A stretch of 64,000 bases of DNA, taken from Amaranthus tricolor. Lineage: Eukaryota > Streptophyta > Magnoliopsida > Caryophyllales > Amaranthaceae. Made by a program: the position numbers and the translations under genes. The notes below the pieces were generated by a model. That model searched no databases, was not told where the DNA came from, and saw only the letters and a program-made list of their open reading frames with translations. The stretch covers positions 19,147,246 to 19,211,245 of the forward strand of contig NC_080056.1 of NCBI RefSeq assembly GCF_026212465.1, read 5' to 3'. Positions 50,251 through 62,963 of this stretch are shown in pieces (the stretch's first letter is position 1; every line of letters begins with the position of its first letter).

Positions 50251-51515
50251 TGTAACACCCCAGAATTTCCGACCCCTTAACGAAACCAAAACCGTAGAGG
50301 ACGGAAGGAAATTCGGGTGTTACATAAAAGAAAAAGGAAAAGAATTTAAATACTTTAACTATTAACTTTAAAAAGGTGAGTGGAAATTTTGGCAGCATCT
50401 GCCTTAAAACTGTCTGCCTTTGTAGAAAAACAAAAGTTAATTAAGAAGCTAATAAAGTAAAGGCACTAACGGCCTATCAAGACTATGTTATGGCGGAATG
50501 ATTTGTCGCCGGCTTCTCAAATCAACATGCCAAACATGGATCGTGGTTCCAGTGTCGACGTTTGCGTTTTAAAAAGACTTAACTCCTTAAAACCATACAG
50601 AATTATAAACTACGCAGCGGAAATACAAATATACGAGGGAGGAAACAAGGCCTCGTAACAAAACATATACAACCAAAGTTTACAAAATATAACAAGAGCT
50701 ACAAAATCGAAAGATAGCAGTATGACACAGGGTATGCTTCGCCCTCCTCACTCTCCCCAAATGCAATGCAATGCAAAAGAAGCTCCAGTACCTGCTACGC
50801 TTGTCTATGATCCCCCTGCTGCTCGACATTAGACCAAAGGCCAATGTGACACAGCAGGACAATCATAGATAGTCATCTAGAAACAAATATAAGCAAAAAC
50901 ACGTACACGTCAGTAACTAGCATCAAATATACTAAGGCCAACTACTAGATATCATTATATTATAAAACAACATAAGACGATTTCATAAGACACCAGCACA
51001 TGTAGTAACCGTTTATCGGCCACTTATACTTCTTAATTTCACTACGTGCTTTCTAACTCGAACCATGTGTTCTTAGGTAGAATGCAGGTCTTCACGCTCC
51101 TCTTTTTAAACATAACTCTTGCAAAACACGTATAGTATCAACTCGACCAAGGCCTTAACAGAGTACCTAACGCATGACCTTATAGAGTTTGTCTATCTTA
51201 AGGTAAGTGTGATCATAGTTTGTAATACCCTTGAGGTAACTTAACTTAGGCACACTTCTCACTAGCATAAACTATTCTATGGATAAGTAAATGTTCTATC
51301 AATGAGTAAATATTCTATCAAAAGTAAGCGTTCTGTCAGCGCGTAAGCTCATTACCAAAAAATGAACCTTCTATCATTAAATAACTTTCGATCAATGAAT
51401 AAACTTTCTGTCACTGAATAGTTTTCTATCAGTGGATCTTTTCTCTACTTCCTGGCATAGTCACACGGCCAAGGGCGTTATCGGCCTCCCGGCGCCCATT
51501 GGCAAAGTATGAGCT
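50251..51515 (-). repeat. Gypsy 5' LTR, truncated at a (TA)n tract
   Basis: It parallels 39953-41210 almost throughout, with scattered differences (for example GAAAGAAAAATC against GAAACCAAAACC). Similarity stops at TATGAGCTC (about 51515), where the partner continues and this copy runs straight into TA repeats. The missing 2.5 kb would have contained the LTR start and promoter. Confidence 0.85.

Positions 51516-52975
<1,460 letters not shown>

Positions 52976-53066
<91 letters not shown>
52976..53066. repeat. (TA)n microsatellite right of MITE copy 3
   Basis: TA repeats ending at TATTTATATG, where ordinary AT-rich sequence starts. Confidence 0.95.
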
Positions 53067-53071
<5 letters not shown>

Positions 53072-53480
53072 GTTCTTAATAAAATTGTAATTTATTTATT
53101 GTGATATGATATATTTATACAAACTGAAAGCTTCATTTGTTTCTCTCCAATGTTAAAGCGGTGTTGAAGCTAACTCTCAAACAATTAAGGATGTTACGAA
53201 TATCAAATTTGAAGGATGTTACAAGTTGTTATTAATTTAAAGAAAAATTATAAGAAACTAACTAATGTATAGGTCTATTTGCAAGAAACTACCTTATGTA
53301 TTTTTGTGTTGCAAAAAACTACCTCATCATCTTCATTATACCCAATATCCCGCGCGAAAGCAAGGTCTAGCTGAGGGAATGTAACGGACAATCCAAGCCC
53401 ATACTCCCTTCACAGTAAGAGCCCTGCAAAAGGAGGATATGAGTGGCAACGTTATCTAAAGAGTGCAACTATTAGCAGAA

Positions 53481-54325
53481 TTGCAAAAAACTACCTAGTG
53501 TGATATACTTCTCTATAAATGATTACCACTTAACGGAAAAAGTTAATTGAAATGGCAGTATCTTATTGATCCTCGTATTTTAAAATAATGAAAAATTAAA
53601 ACACATAAATTAACAAAAAAAAGATATTTGACGTCATTTTTACATCATAACGATATTTTGTTTCAAAAAACAGACGTTGCGATTACCCTTATAGGGTAAG
53701 TAATTCGAAAATTCGGTCGAAATAAATACTTATTCGCCTATTTCCTGACACGTAACCCGAAAAAGATATTTAACATCATTTTTACCCATTATAACGACTA
53801 TTTTTGAAAAAAGAGACGTTATAATTATTCTTATGGGATAATTCTTTCGAAAATTCAGTCAAAACAAGAACTTATTCGCCTATTCCCAACATGTAAACAG
53901 AAAATAGATATTTAACATTATTTTTACCGAAATTAAATACTTTTTGCGATTAAATTTTTGAAAGAGTTATCTCATAAGGGAAATCACAACTTCTGTTTTT
54001 TGAAAAATCATCGTTATGATAGGTAAAAATGAATTTAAATATTTTTTTCGGTTTACGTGTCAAAAATTAGGCAAATAAGTACTTGGTTTGAAAAAATTTT
54101 CTAAAGAGTTATCCTTCAAGTGTAATCGCGATGTCCGTTTTTTAAAAAATATCGTTATGATGGGTAAAAAATTGAGTTAACCAACAAAAAATTGACATTT
54201 GTTATTTCTTTTTAATTTATCTTTTTATTTTGGTCAAACCTTGAAATTTAACAGTCAACTAACCTTTTTCCATTAAGTGGTAGTCATTCGCAAAGAAATA
54301 TATCACATTAGGTAGTTTTTTGCAA
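53481..54325. mobile_element. Foldback element with long inverted arms, 845 bp
   Basis: The left end TTGCAAAAAACTACCTAGTG and the inverted right end TTGCAAAAAACTACCTAATG match at 19 of 20 positions. The pairing continues inward through ACTACCACTTAA to near the centre (about 53950). The left arm holds two tandem copies of a unit of about 135 bp (53628-53762 and 53763-53900), each with a GATATTTAACATCATTTTTACC-like and a CTTATTCGCCTATT motif. The right arm holds the inverse. Extra copies of the terminal motif lie outside both ends (near 53285-53320 and 54335-54430). No coding content was found. It is probably a Mutator-like or foldback non-autonomous element. Confidence 0.75.
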
Positions 54326-54439
54326 AAACAATACATAAGATAGTTTTTTACAAAAACAATACATAAGATAGTTTTTTACAAATACACTAATACATTAGAT
54401 AGTTTTTTACAAATAGAAAAATACATAAGGTAATTTAAT

Positions 54440-55325
54440 GCCAACTGAGTTGGTAATTTGATATTATACAGTTCTTATTGTAATAATATATAGTTGGTAT
54501 TTAAATATGCATTTGGTATTAATACTAAACAATTGGTATCTTATACTTTTTTAGCAGTGTTTAATTGCAAGAGTCGCTATTATGATACTATACAATTGGT
54601 ATTATAATGTTATAGAATTGGTGTTTACACTTAATTGATTTGGTATCTGAACACATATAGTTGGTATAATAATGTTATACAGTTGATATAAATGTTGAAC
54701 CATTAAATAATTGATTGTTTATTTAATACCAAAGATTAACAATATACAATATATAATGTGTTTATTTAGTGCTCTTCAATCCAACTCTTTATCTAAAAAT
54801 GTTCTTTAATCCACTTTTTAGATCCCTTGGGGGACTGATTTTTCCGTGTCTAACACCACAAGTTTTGAACATGATACAAAAGATTGCGAGGGTTTTTCTT
54901 GAACTGAGTCTTCTCGCAACGTTATTAACTTCTAAACCTCTGTGATGTCTTCTATCCACACCCTACAAGACATAAGTAGTTAAAACCATTTTAGATATCA
55001 TAACATAATAATAACAAATGAATTTTTTAACATGTTAAGTGCAATTATAGGGTGTCAAAATACCAAATACATAGTGTTTAATTACCAACTATAATAAATT
55101 ATAATGCCAACATTATTTAGTTGGGGTTATACCATAATTTAGTTGGGATTATTAGTTTAGTTCAGGCTATAAGATAATTTAGATGGAGTTATAACATAGT
55201 TAAGTTAGCGTTATAACATTATTCAGTTAGGGGTATAATATAGTTTAGATGGGATTATACCATAGTTTAGTTGGGATTGACATAGTTTAGTTGGGGTTAT
55301 AAATTTTGCTATTATTGGTTTACCT
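54440..55325. repeat. Degenerate 20-28 bp tandem repeats (TTGGTAT / TTTAGTTGGG)
   Basis: At 54440-54700 the motif ATTGGTAT or AGTTGGTAT recurs every 20-40 bases. At 55080-55320 ATAGTTTAGTTGGGGTTATA-like units recur about ten times. The two blocks are separated by ordinary AT-rich sequence. Both resemble the block at 3880-4110. Confidence 0.55.
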
Positions 55326-55479
55326 TCATACAAGCACATGTCATTGTTACCTTCTTGTACATCTCTATTTTTCCCATATGATTCTATCATCATACCAACC
55401 ACTGATGAATCTTAATATAGTAATCAATAAAATAGTGTCAAACTCTATATGGTTATTGTCTCGGTAATGAAACGAGGAA

Positions 55480-56090
55480 GTGCAAAAGACACTTAAAATA
55501 CCTGGAGATAGTAGAAGTGTGATCAAGAGGAGCAACTCGTGGGAGGAAGTGACTTGAATTCCTGCAAAACAACTCGTTAGCCTTTTCCGGGGGTGATCTC
55601 CCGGAAAATCCCTCCGACGCTCAAGTTAGAACGTGGATATGAGAATATGGTACAGAATGAATACAAAAAGATGCAGTGGGGGATGTTATTGGAATGTTGG
55701 TAGGCTAATGAAGTGGAGTATGAGCAAGGATGCTTAAGAGGATTATTTTCAGATGCCTCCTCCTCTCTTGATGGTAGCCCCAATTTATAATGATGAGGAA
55801 GGAAAGTTATATCATAGAATGGGAGTTGAAGATCATGGGAGACATGGGCAGTCCATTCCCATGGAGGAGGGATTACCATACAATTAAGGGGAAGTGGGAA
55901 GTTACCAAGCAAGGAGAACCATGCATTATGGGAGAGTGGGGAGGTGAGTCAATTTGATGGTCATTCCCTTATGGGAAGTTAGGGTTTTTAGAGATAATTG
56001 GCCCATGGGCCATTCAAGGAAGATGGGGAATCCAGAAAAGGCCCGTTGACCGAAAGTCAAAGTCAACCCAAAAGGTCAAGGGGTATTTAA
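55480..56090 (-). repeat. LTR-like fragment with promoter features
   Basis: On the minus strand a TATAAATTG box (55790-55782) is followed by a leader. The segment TTGAGCGTCGGAGGGATTTT comes next, then CGGGAGATCACCCCCGGAAA. This arrangement is typical of the R/U5 part of plant LTR retrotransposons. Upstream is TTGACTTTGACTTTCGGTCAA. I could not find a second copy or exact ends. The open frame at 55577-55912 lies within it and looks non-genic. Confidence 0.5.
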
Positions 56091-56284
56091 GTAATATAAT
56101 ATGAATAATATAAATAAAACAATAAAACTCAACTCTATAAGCTTATATTACCAATTATTTTGGAATATAATATCAACTATATATATATATTCATAACTCC
56201 AAATGCTTTTATAACAATAAATAATCAATCAAACAATGTAAACTCTTAAAGGTTATATTACCAACTATTCAGAGTCATAATACC

Positions 56285-56386
<102 letters not shown>

Positions 56387-56974
56387 TAACTCGAACTGTT
56401 GTTAAAAAAAATAATTAATCAATCTAACAATGTCAAATCTTTAAGCTTATATTACAAACTATTTATAATTATAACCCCAAAATATATAAATTTCTAACCC
56501 AATTATTTTTATTACTTTCCCTAAGCAAATGACATTGTTGTCTTCTTCAATATTAATATTTGTCCACCATATTCCCGTATCTTTTCCACCATTGATGATC
56601 CTTTAAAAACTGAAAATTTACAATATGAAATTTTACAATTAATCATTTTCAATAAATGAAATTCTTAAATTTGCATACCTTTCATATCATTATCATTGTC
56701 TTGGAACTGAATTGTATTTCGAAAACCAAATTCACGTATTAAATCTTCCATTGTTAGCTTGTATGCTTGTTGATTTGAGAGGAAAACCAGAATGGTATTC
56801 TTTGTAGCTTCTAAAGGAAAGATGAATAACTGTTTGTTGATTTTCGAGGCTGCCTTAAACGTGGGTAGTTGAATATCAAACGATTTTCCGAAGACGCCTG
56901 TGAATTGACATTCAGAAGCATTTATTGATTTTTTTTATTTTTAAACACATGGGCTGGGCTTAGTGATTGCCATG

Positions 56975-57135
56975 GTTCGGGTTGGGCCGATTCCATTCGG
57001 TTCCGGTTCTATCCAATTTCAGTTCCATCTGGAACCTAATTCGAACATTTTCGGTTCCGTTTTTGATTCTGAGCGGTTCCAAACGGTTCCAACAGTTCCA
57101 ACTACCAGGTCGAGCGGGTCGGGCCATCGGTTCCA
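56975..57135. repeat. GGTTCC-rich subterminal block, hAT side A
   Basis: CGGTTCC, GGTTCCA and TTCCAACGG-like words recur about every 15 bases. An equivalent block lies on the far side of the hAT pseudogene (59735-59890). Dense short repeats near both ends are the usual transposase-binding subterminal regions of hAT elements. Exact element ends were not found. Confidence 0.5.
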
Positions 57136-57559
57136 TTCTTATTTTTCCTTTATATATAATATAAAAATACTATAATAATACGGACGTACCTTTGTTGATA
57201 ACTTGATTATTAGCGAAATTCTTTGCTTGTCATCGTAATTAAAATATTTACTAAAAAGAATGAAAAAAATAAATTAATAAGAAATGATAAAATATGATTA
57301 ATAAAAAAAGAGGGAGAAAATGGACTTGAACCTAGTATCCCGAAGGAATTCTAAGCTGCCTACGAATCCTGAAGAAATCAAAGCCCACATAGTTCTTTAT
57401 CAGACCTTTTATTTGTAGTTGTTGAATATTGATTGATTGTTGTCCGATATTCATGATTCTATTCGTCTTCGTCATCATCATCCTATTGGTTAGATGCTTT
57501 CGCTGTCTCTCCTCCAGATAATGATGTAGATGTATCCATCATCATCCATGGATATCGTT

Positions 57560-59512
57560 TGCAATTCTTGAGAATATAGGGAATTTCATTGATTTTTCTT
57601 TCCACCAATCTAAAATATTCTAACTACCTTGTTCAACTCAAAGTGATGTTTAATGTAATTATCTAGTTCTAAATATGAAGCGGAGGGTGAGGAAGAAGAT
57701 GGTCCTGCAAAGCTAACATCTTGGCTTATTATGTTAGCTATTATGGGATTATAATAAGTGGGATGTGTCAAGACGCTAGCATGCCTAGACGTATCGCGAC
57801 TTGGGTTATATACACTAGATTTGTGATCATAAAGATCTCCTAAAAGCTTTTTACAATTTCCAACATAATTATGTAACTCATTAGGCGGGTGATCTAATGA
57901 TTGGTAGTAAAATCCAATTAATTTAGTGAGGTTTTCCATCTTTAAACATGGGTCTAAAACTGTCGCAATTCCATAAATTAAAGGAAAATTAGTAAAATAC
58001 ATCTTCCACTTCTCCATCATATTTGCAAGAATCAGCTTTAAAAATTCATTAGTATCTAATAACTAATATACTTTTTTTAGTTGATAATGGTCATATAATT
58101 GCTTATATCTTCTCTTAAATTGTCCTAATCTAAGCCACTTTACTATGTCTCTAATAGCATGTAAAAAATCACTTAGTTATTTAATACCTGCTTGGCAAGA
58201 TAAGTTAACAATATGAGCACAACAACGTAAACTAAAAGCAAGTTCGTTATACAAAAGTTCAATGCATTTAATGTTGGCGGTTGCATTATAGGTAGAACAA
58301 AAAAATATCTTATCTAACAAGTTCCATTCTTTACATATCTCTATTAATCTATCTTTTATGTTATCACCGATATGTCTTTCGGGCTGTTACACACATATAA
58401 GGTTCTAAATGTGGGGGAGCAGACCAATTATCGGTTGTTATGCTAACCCTACCATTAAAAGATTTAAACATATCTACTAACTAATAGTGCTTTGATTCAT
58501 ATAATTTTCCTGTGCGTCGTTAAAAAGTGTTCCTAGGGATCACTCTATATTGTGGTTGTAAAGTTTTTCTAGTGTAATATTCGAATGCCTTACTTTCACC
58601 ATGGTTAAATGGCAATTCATCACAAATTACATATTTAGAAAATTCATCAATCATTTCATTACGATTATATTTAAAAGGCATACCTCCGCCGGGGATGTCC
58701 ATTGTCCACTGTCGACTTCCACTTGTCCCGCTGCCGCTTGCTGCATGAGTTTCTTTTGTGATTCCATGCTTCTTTGCCAAACGTTTTTTGAAAGATCCCG
58801 TACCACCACATAACACGTATTCACAAAACACAATAAATGAAACTAAATATAAATATCATGTATAAAAAAATAAAAAGTATTTACCTCTGCTAAAATTGTA
58901 TGAAACTAAAGGTTTTACCCCTTAACTTTCACAAATTTGACAAGTGCACAAGAAAACATCCAGATTATCGGTTGGTTGTTTTGTTAAATACGACCACACA
59001 TGTAAAACAGCTCTACCACTAGGAGGTGGGATTGCCAGAAAAGGTTATCTTACTGGTTCATCTTCATCTAAATTTAAACATAAAGACATACTCAAATACC
59101 ACAATATATAAATAAAATACTCAAATACCACAATAAATAATAATTTAAAATTTAATCAATTTGCAGAATAAAATTTTAAAACTAATCGATACTTTGAAAA
59201 TTGACTCGTTTACCACGAGCTTGTTTTTGTTGTTGTTATTTTTTTTCTACTTTTAGTGATCTCATTGATGATTGTCGAGATCTAATTATCTCAAATATGG
59301 GTCGTTTGTTTCTCTTCTTCTTCTTCTTCTTCTTCTTCTTCAATTTGTGTAATTCTTGGTTGTACCCTTTTGGACAATTTGGTTTATAATTACTAATCGA
59401 AGGTGTTGTTGATATCGACAGAGTTGTAGTTGTATTTTTTTAGAGCTAGAACCTCCCAATTATTTTGCCACTTTAGTAACTTTTTTAGAGGCTTTTTAAA
59501 AAATGAAGACAT
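57560..59512 (-). pseudogene. hAT transposase (BED finger, RICESLEEPER-like), broken
   Basis: From an ATG at 59512 the minus strand reads MSSFFKKPLKKVTKVAK, then (through stops and shifts) a (CTT)n-encoded charged stretch. Next comes a BED zinc finger: VWSYLTKQP, CTCQIC and FKKRLAKKHGI. Downstream are IDEFSKYVICDELPFNHGES with TRKTLQPQYR (58520-58700), VSITTDNWSAPPH, a DUF4413-like part (57610-58020) and the start of the dimerisation domain, LDWWKEKSMKFPIFSRIAN (near 57590). The order fits plant hAT transposases. The last part of the dimerisation domain is missing and multiple stops are present, so no active protein is expected. Weak splice-like sites at 58870 could be an old intron. Confidence 0.85.
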
Positions 59513-59734
59513 AATATATAATAATGTAATTAAGAAATAAATAAATAATTAAAAAACTAATTATATAATTAAGAAATAATTAAGTTCTTATTATGTAATT
59601 AAGAGAATAATTGCGTAATTAAGTAATTAAGTAGAGAGAATAAGTAGGGAGAGTAAGAGAAGAGATGAATTGTGAATGAAAATGAATGAAAGCGTGGAGT
59701 ATTTATAGAGAAATACACAACGGCTAGTTTTGAT

Positions 59735-59895
59735 CGGTTCCAAAGAACCGCTGAGCCGGATGAACATTTCCGGTCTAGTTTCGGTTCCAAGGAACCGTTG
59801 GACCGGATGAACCCGTTCCGATCTGGTTCCGGCAACTTTTTTATGGAACGATTTCGATTTCTAGACGGTTTCAAGCGGTTTGGAACGAATTTGAT
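59735..59895. repeat. GGTTCC-rich subterminal block, hAT side B
   Basis: It contains ATCGGTTCCAAAGAACCGC and GGTTCCAAGGAACCG, which are local palindromes, plus CCGGATGAAC twice. It mirrors the block at 56975-57135 on the other side of the broken transposase. Confidence 0.5.
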
Positions 59896-60084
59896 TTCGA
59901 GTAACCCGCTCAAGAGACTTCCTATAAGTGTTTAGATGAGTTTTTATTTTTAAAACTCAATTTACAAGACTCTTTGCATGCTAACAATACTCATACTACC
60001 ATAGTCATATAACGTTACATACCTTTATTTTGAAACGAATTTAATACTTAATAGCCAATGCACTAATTTGATAAAAATTAGTAC

Positions 60085-60295
60085 TTCCTCACTTTTGTTT
60101 CAAATGTTTTACTTGCTGTTTGCACGTACGATTGTCAATGCACTAATTTAATACTTGATAGTCAATGCACTAGATGTTAATAAACTTTATGTTGAAACGA
60201 ATCAAAAAAAAATATTATTTGACTATTTTTTAATGCATCGATTAAAAATAAAATATTAATTAAAACATGTTTAATGAATAGTAACTAAAAAATAA
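60085..60295. repeat. Stowaway-like MITE relic
   Basis: GTTAATAAACTTTATGTTGAAACGAATC (60176 onward, with changes) parallels the interior of the 9901-10125 MITE (AATAAACTTTATATTCAAACG). The left end GTACTTCCTCACTTTTG is a weakened terminus. It is an old, damaged copy. Confidence 0.5.
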
Positions 60296-60309
60296 ATCTT
60301 GTGATTTGT

Positions 60310-61170
60310 AGAGCTGTTCAAATATGACCCGACTTGAAATCTAAAGTTATCCGACCCGAAAATGCGCTTCTTTTTTAGGCTTAACGAACTGAAGTTGCAC
60401 CTGAACCGATTGACAATCGAAAATGGAAAAATTGAATCTGAACTACGTCTGATTTTTATAACCGACATACAACCGTTAACCGAGATTACCCGAACCTAAT
60501 AGTGATCAAATCGAGTCATATCTGACCCATATCATGCTTGAAACCGAACTCAACCCGGCTATATCCGACTTAACCCGAACCAATTTTAATCGAACTGCTG
60601 TAAATCTGAACCAATTTCTAACATAGAAGTTTGATCAACTCATTTTCAATCATCTTATTAGTTAATCTAATAAAGTGATAGATATTTTTATAAATTAAAT
60701 TTTAAAAATACATGGTTTTATATATTTAGAGTTAATAATCAATGGTCAATCAAATTAGATGAAAAATGATATAACTTTAATTTTAATTTATAGTCAAACA
60801 AGTAAAAGTGACAAAGTAATAATCACTAATTGATTTGCATTTTAAGTATTTCCCTTAAGTAAAGAGAATCTTGCCATGAATTAAAATATGACTAGCGACT
60901 TTATGTGACATTGACTTGATCGATTGTAATTAGTAACTCATAGCCGAATACTACTTTAAAAAAAATACCTGTATTGACACTCGACTCGAACTTCAACCTA
61001 CACTAAACCGATGCAAACCCGATATGTCGAATAACTGATCTTCAACCAAATCGTGACAAATCGACCTGACCCGAGTGTGACCCGTCGTAACACGCATCCG
61101 AAAAGTAATCGACCCGAATTTAACTAAACCGAATGACATTCATTCGAAACCGACACGATCACCGTAATGA
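60310..61170. repeat. ACCCGA/AACCGA-rich repeat field
   Basis: The blocks 60310-60610 and 60970-61165 are crowded with ACCCGAAC, GACCCGA and AACCGA words, separated by AT-rich DNA. Paired blocks like these resemble the subterminal parts of hAT-type MITEs. Exact ends are not resolved. No gene lies between the hAT relic and the carboxylesterase. Confidence 0.4.
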
Positions 61171-61343
61171 CAAACGGAGTAAATGACTTGCTGGAACGTG
61201 GTTGAACGTGCTTAAAAGTCAACATGAAACCCTCCTCAGTCCTCATCATCACATTTTTGTAAACCCTAGATTGATATCCTCATCCATCCACATCCATTTT
61301 TGTCTTCATTTTCAACACCTACACAGACCACACAAAAACAAGT

Positions 61344-62309
61344 ATGCCTTCGTACGCCAACTTGAATACATCTGATTGGAACTACACCGACTCAGACATT
61401 GCCCAAAAGTTCCTGTTCTTCAATGTCCTTAAAGACGGTCGCATCCATGTCTTCATGCCTCCTGTTGTTAAAATTCCTCCGTCCTCTTATACTTCCCCTG
61501 ATGTTTTAATCAAAGATGTGGATATCTCCTTGGATCTTTCTGTTCGAATTTTTCTCCCTTCATGTATGTCCACAAATAGCGCGTGCACTACATCTGCAGG
61601 AAATAAACTTCCAGTATTTCTCTACATCCATGGCGGAGCGTACTGTACAGGGTCTGCTTTTTCAGAAGAGTACACACACTTTGTTGCCGACATTACTGTT
61701 AAAGCTAATGTCATTTCAGTCTCAATCGAGTACAGTCTCTTCCCTGAGCGTAAACTCCCTGCCTGTTATGAGCAAGTATGGGCTGCACTCCAGTGGGTGA
61801 CATCACACAATAACGGCTCTGGACCTGACCCCTGGATCAATCATCACGCTGATCTTCACCGAATCTTTATCAGTGGGAATTCTGTAGGTGGAAATATGTC
61901 TCATTTTTTGTTATCTAAAGTAGGAAGTTTGGGACTTCCTGGGGATGCTAACGTAGAAGGGATGATCTTGATTCATCCTTATTTTGCGGAGGGAGACGAA
62001 AATTGGATGTATATGTGTCCTACTAATAAGGGGCCTCAGGATCCTAGGATGAAGCCTGCTGTAGAGGATCTAGCTAGGATTGGATGTGATAAAGTGTTGG
62101 TAATCCTTGCTGAAAATGATAGATTTGGATTGTATAATATAGGCGAGAAGTATGTTGAGGAATTGAAGACTAGTGGATGGGAAGGGACAGTTGAGATGAT
62201 GGTGAACAAAGGAAAAGATCATTGCTTTATGTTTTCGGATCATTTGGATCCTCAGGCTGTAGCTGTTCGTAAAAGGATTGTTTCTTTCATCTATAATCAG
62301 GGATCTTGA
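61344..62309 (+). CDS. Carboxylesterase (CXE, alpha/beta hydrolase fold-3), 321 aa
   Basis: An intronless frame of 321 codons, the usual length for plant CXE/HSL-type proteins. The oxyanion-hole motif is IHGGAY (HGG at 96-98). The nucleophile elbow is SGNSVGGN with S180, the acid is D259 in ILAENDRFG, and the histidine is H293 in KDHCFMF. No signal peptide is visible, so a cytosolic enzyme hydrolysing small esters is expected. Relatives include 2-hydroxyisoflavanone dehydratase-like enzymes, defence-related esterases and the gibberellin receptor GID1. GID1 lacks the histidine, so its presence here favours a true hydrolase. The elbow is GNSVG where GDSAG or GDSVG is usual. The first ATG was chosen because the N-terminus (FLFFNVLKDGRI) matches the family. 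The substrate cannot be predicted. Confidence 0.9.
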   Translation: MPSYANLNTSDWNYTDSDIAQKFLFFNVLKDGRIHVFMPPVVKIPPSSYTSPDVLIKDVDISLDLSVRIFLPSCMSTNSACTTSAGNKLPVFLYIHGGAYCTGSAFSEEYTHFVADITVKANVISVSIEYSLFPERKLPACYEQVWAALQWVTSHNNGSGPDPWINHHADLHRIFISGNSVGGNMSHFLLSKVGSLGLPGDANVEGMILIHPYFAEGDENWMYMCPTNKGPQDPRMKPAVEDLARIGCDKVLVILAENDRFGLYNIGEKYVEELKTSGWEGTVEMMVNKGKDHCFMFSDHLDPQAVAVRKRIVSFIYNQGS

Positions 62310-62771
62310 GTCTCAGACAAGGTATTAGCTATAAATTGTATTAAAAGTATGGAAATAATTGTCAAATGCTTACTGGTTCAATTGGACTGCAGTTTTGCAA
62401 TGTTATTTGTAAATTGTTCTTGAGTTCTTGATCCATTGTTTTAATTGGTAAGATCAATTATATTGAATCTTTAAATGGCAAATCAATTACAATTTCATGT
62501 CGTTGTTTATGTATAATTAATTGATTATATTATGTATAACAGTCATTTTTAGTTGACTCTATTTTTTTAGCTTTGATATGGATGCAGATGCATTTAGCTA
62601 ATAAATTATTTTTATATTGGCGAACTTTGCTTCTACACAATGTACTACTTCCTTTGATATTGAATTTAACCACTTCAATTAGATGTTAGTAAGAAAATCA
62701 TTAAGGAGGATCAAGGTCTGGGGAATTGAGGCAATAATCCATGTCCATGCCCATAAAAGAAGATGTCGCCA
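62310..62771 (+). other. 3' flank of the carboxylesterase gene
   Basis: AT-rich sequence follows the stop codon at 62307-62309. AATTGT and AATAAATT-like words (62600-62610) could serve polyadenylation, but no single clear signal stands out. No gene was seen. Confidence 0.4.
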
Positions 62772-62952
62772 TGAAAGATTACACAACAATGACTCTGGTC
62801 TCTTCATTGGCCTTGCCAAACATATGTATACACATACAACCTAATCGACTAGAATCAAAGGAAATCACAAAAATAAGGAAATAAATACAAGATATGTACT
62901 AAGAATATTATCCTAACCAAAAAATATCCCATAAGACATATTGTTAGCCCCA
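62772..62952 (-). repeat. 3' LTR of a copia element running off the right edge
   Basis: On the minus strand it begins TGGGGCTAACAATATG and ends GTAATCTTTCA. It is preceded by the purine tract GAGGGGGTAT (62962-62953). The 5' LTR and the duplication lie outside the window, so the boundaries rest on TG/CA ends and the purine tract. Confidence 0.7.
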
Positions 62953-62963
62953 ATACCCCCTCA

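Noticed and set aside
57430..57480. Possible completion of the hAT dimerisation domain
   Set aside because: After LDWWKEKSMKF the frame ends, and I could not recognise the conserved remainder. Similarity to other hAT tails in this stretch was too weak to claim.
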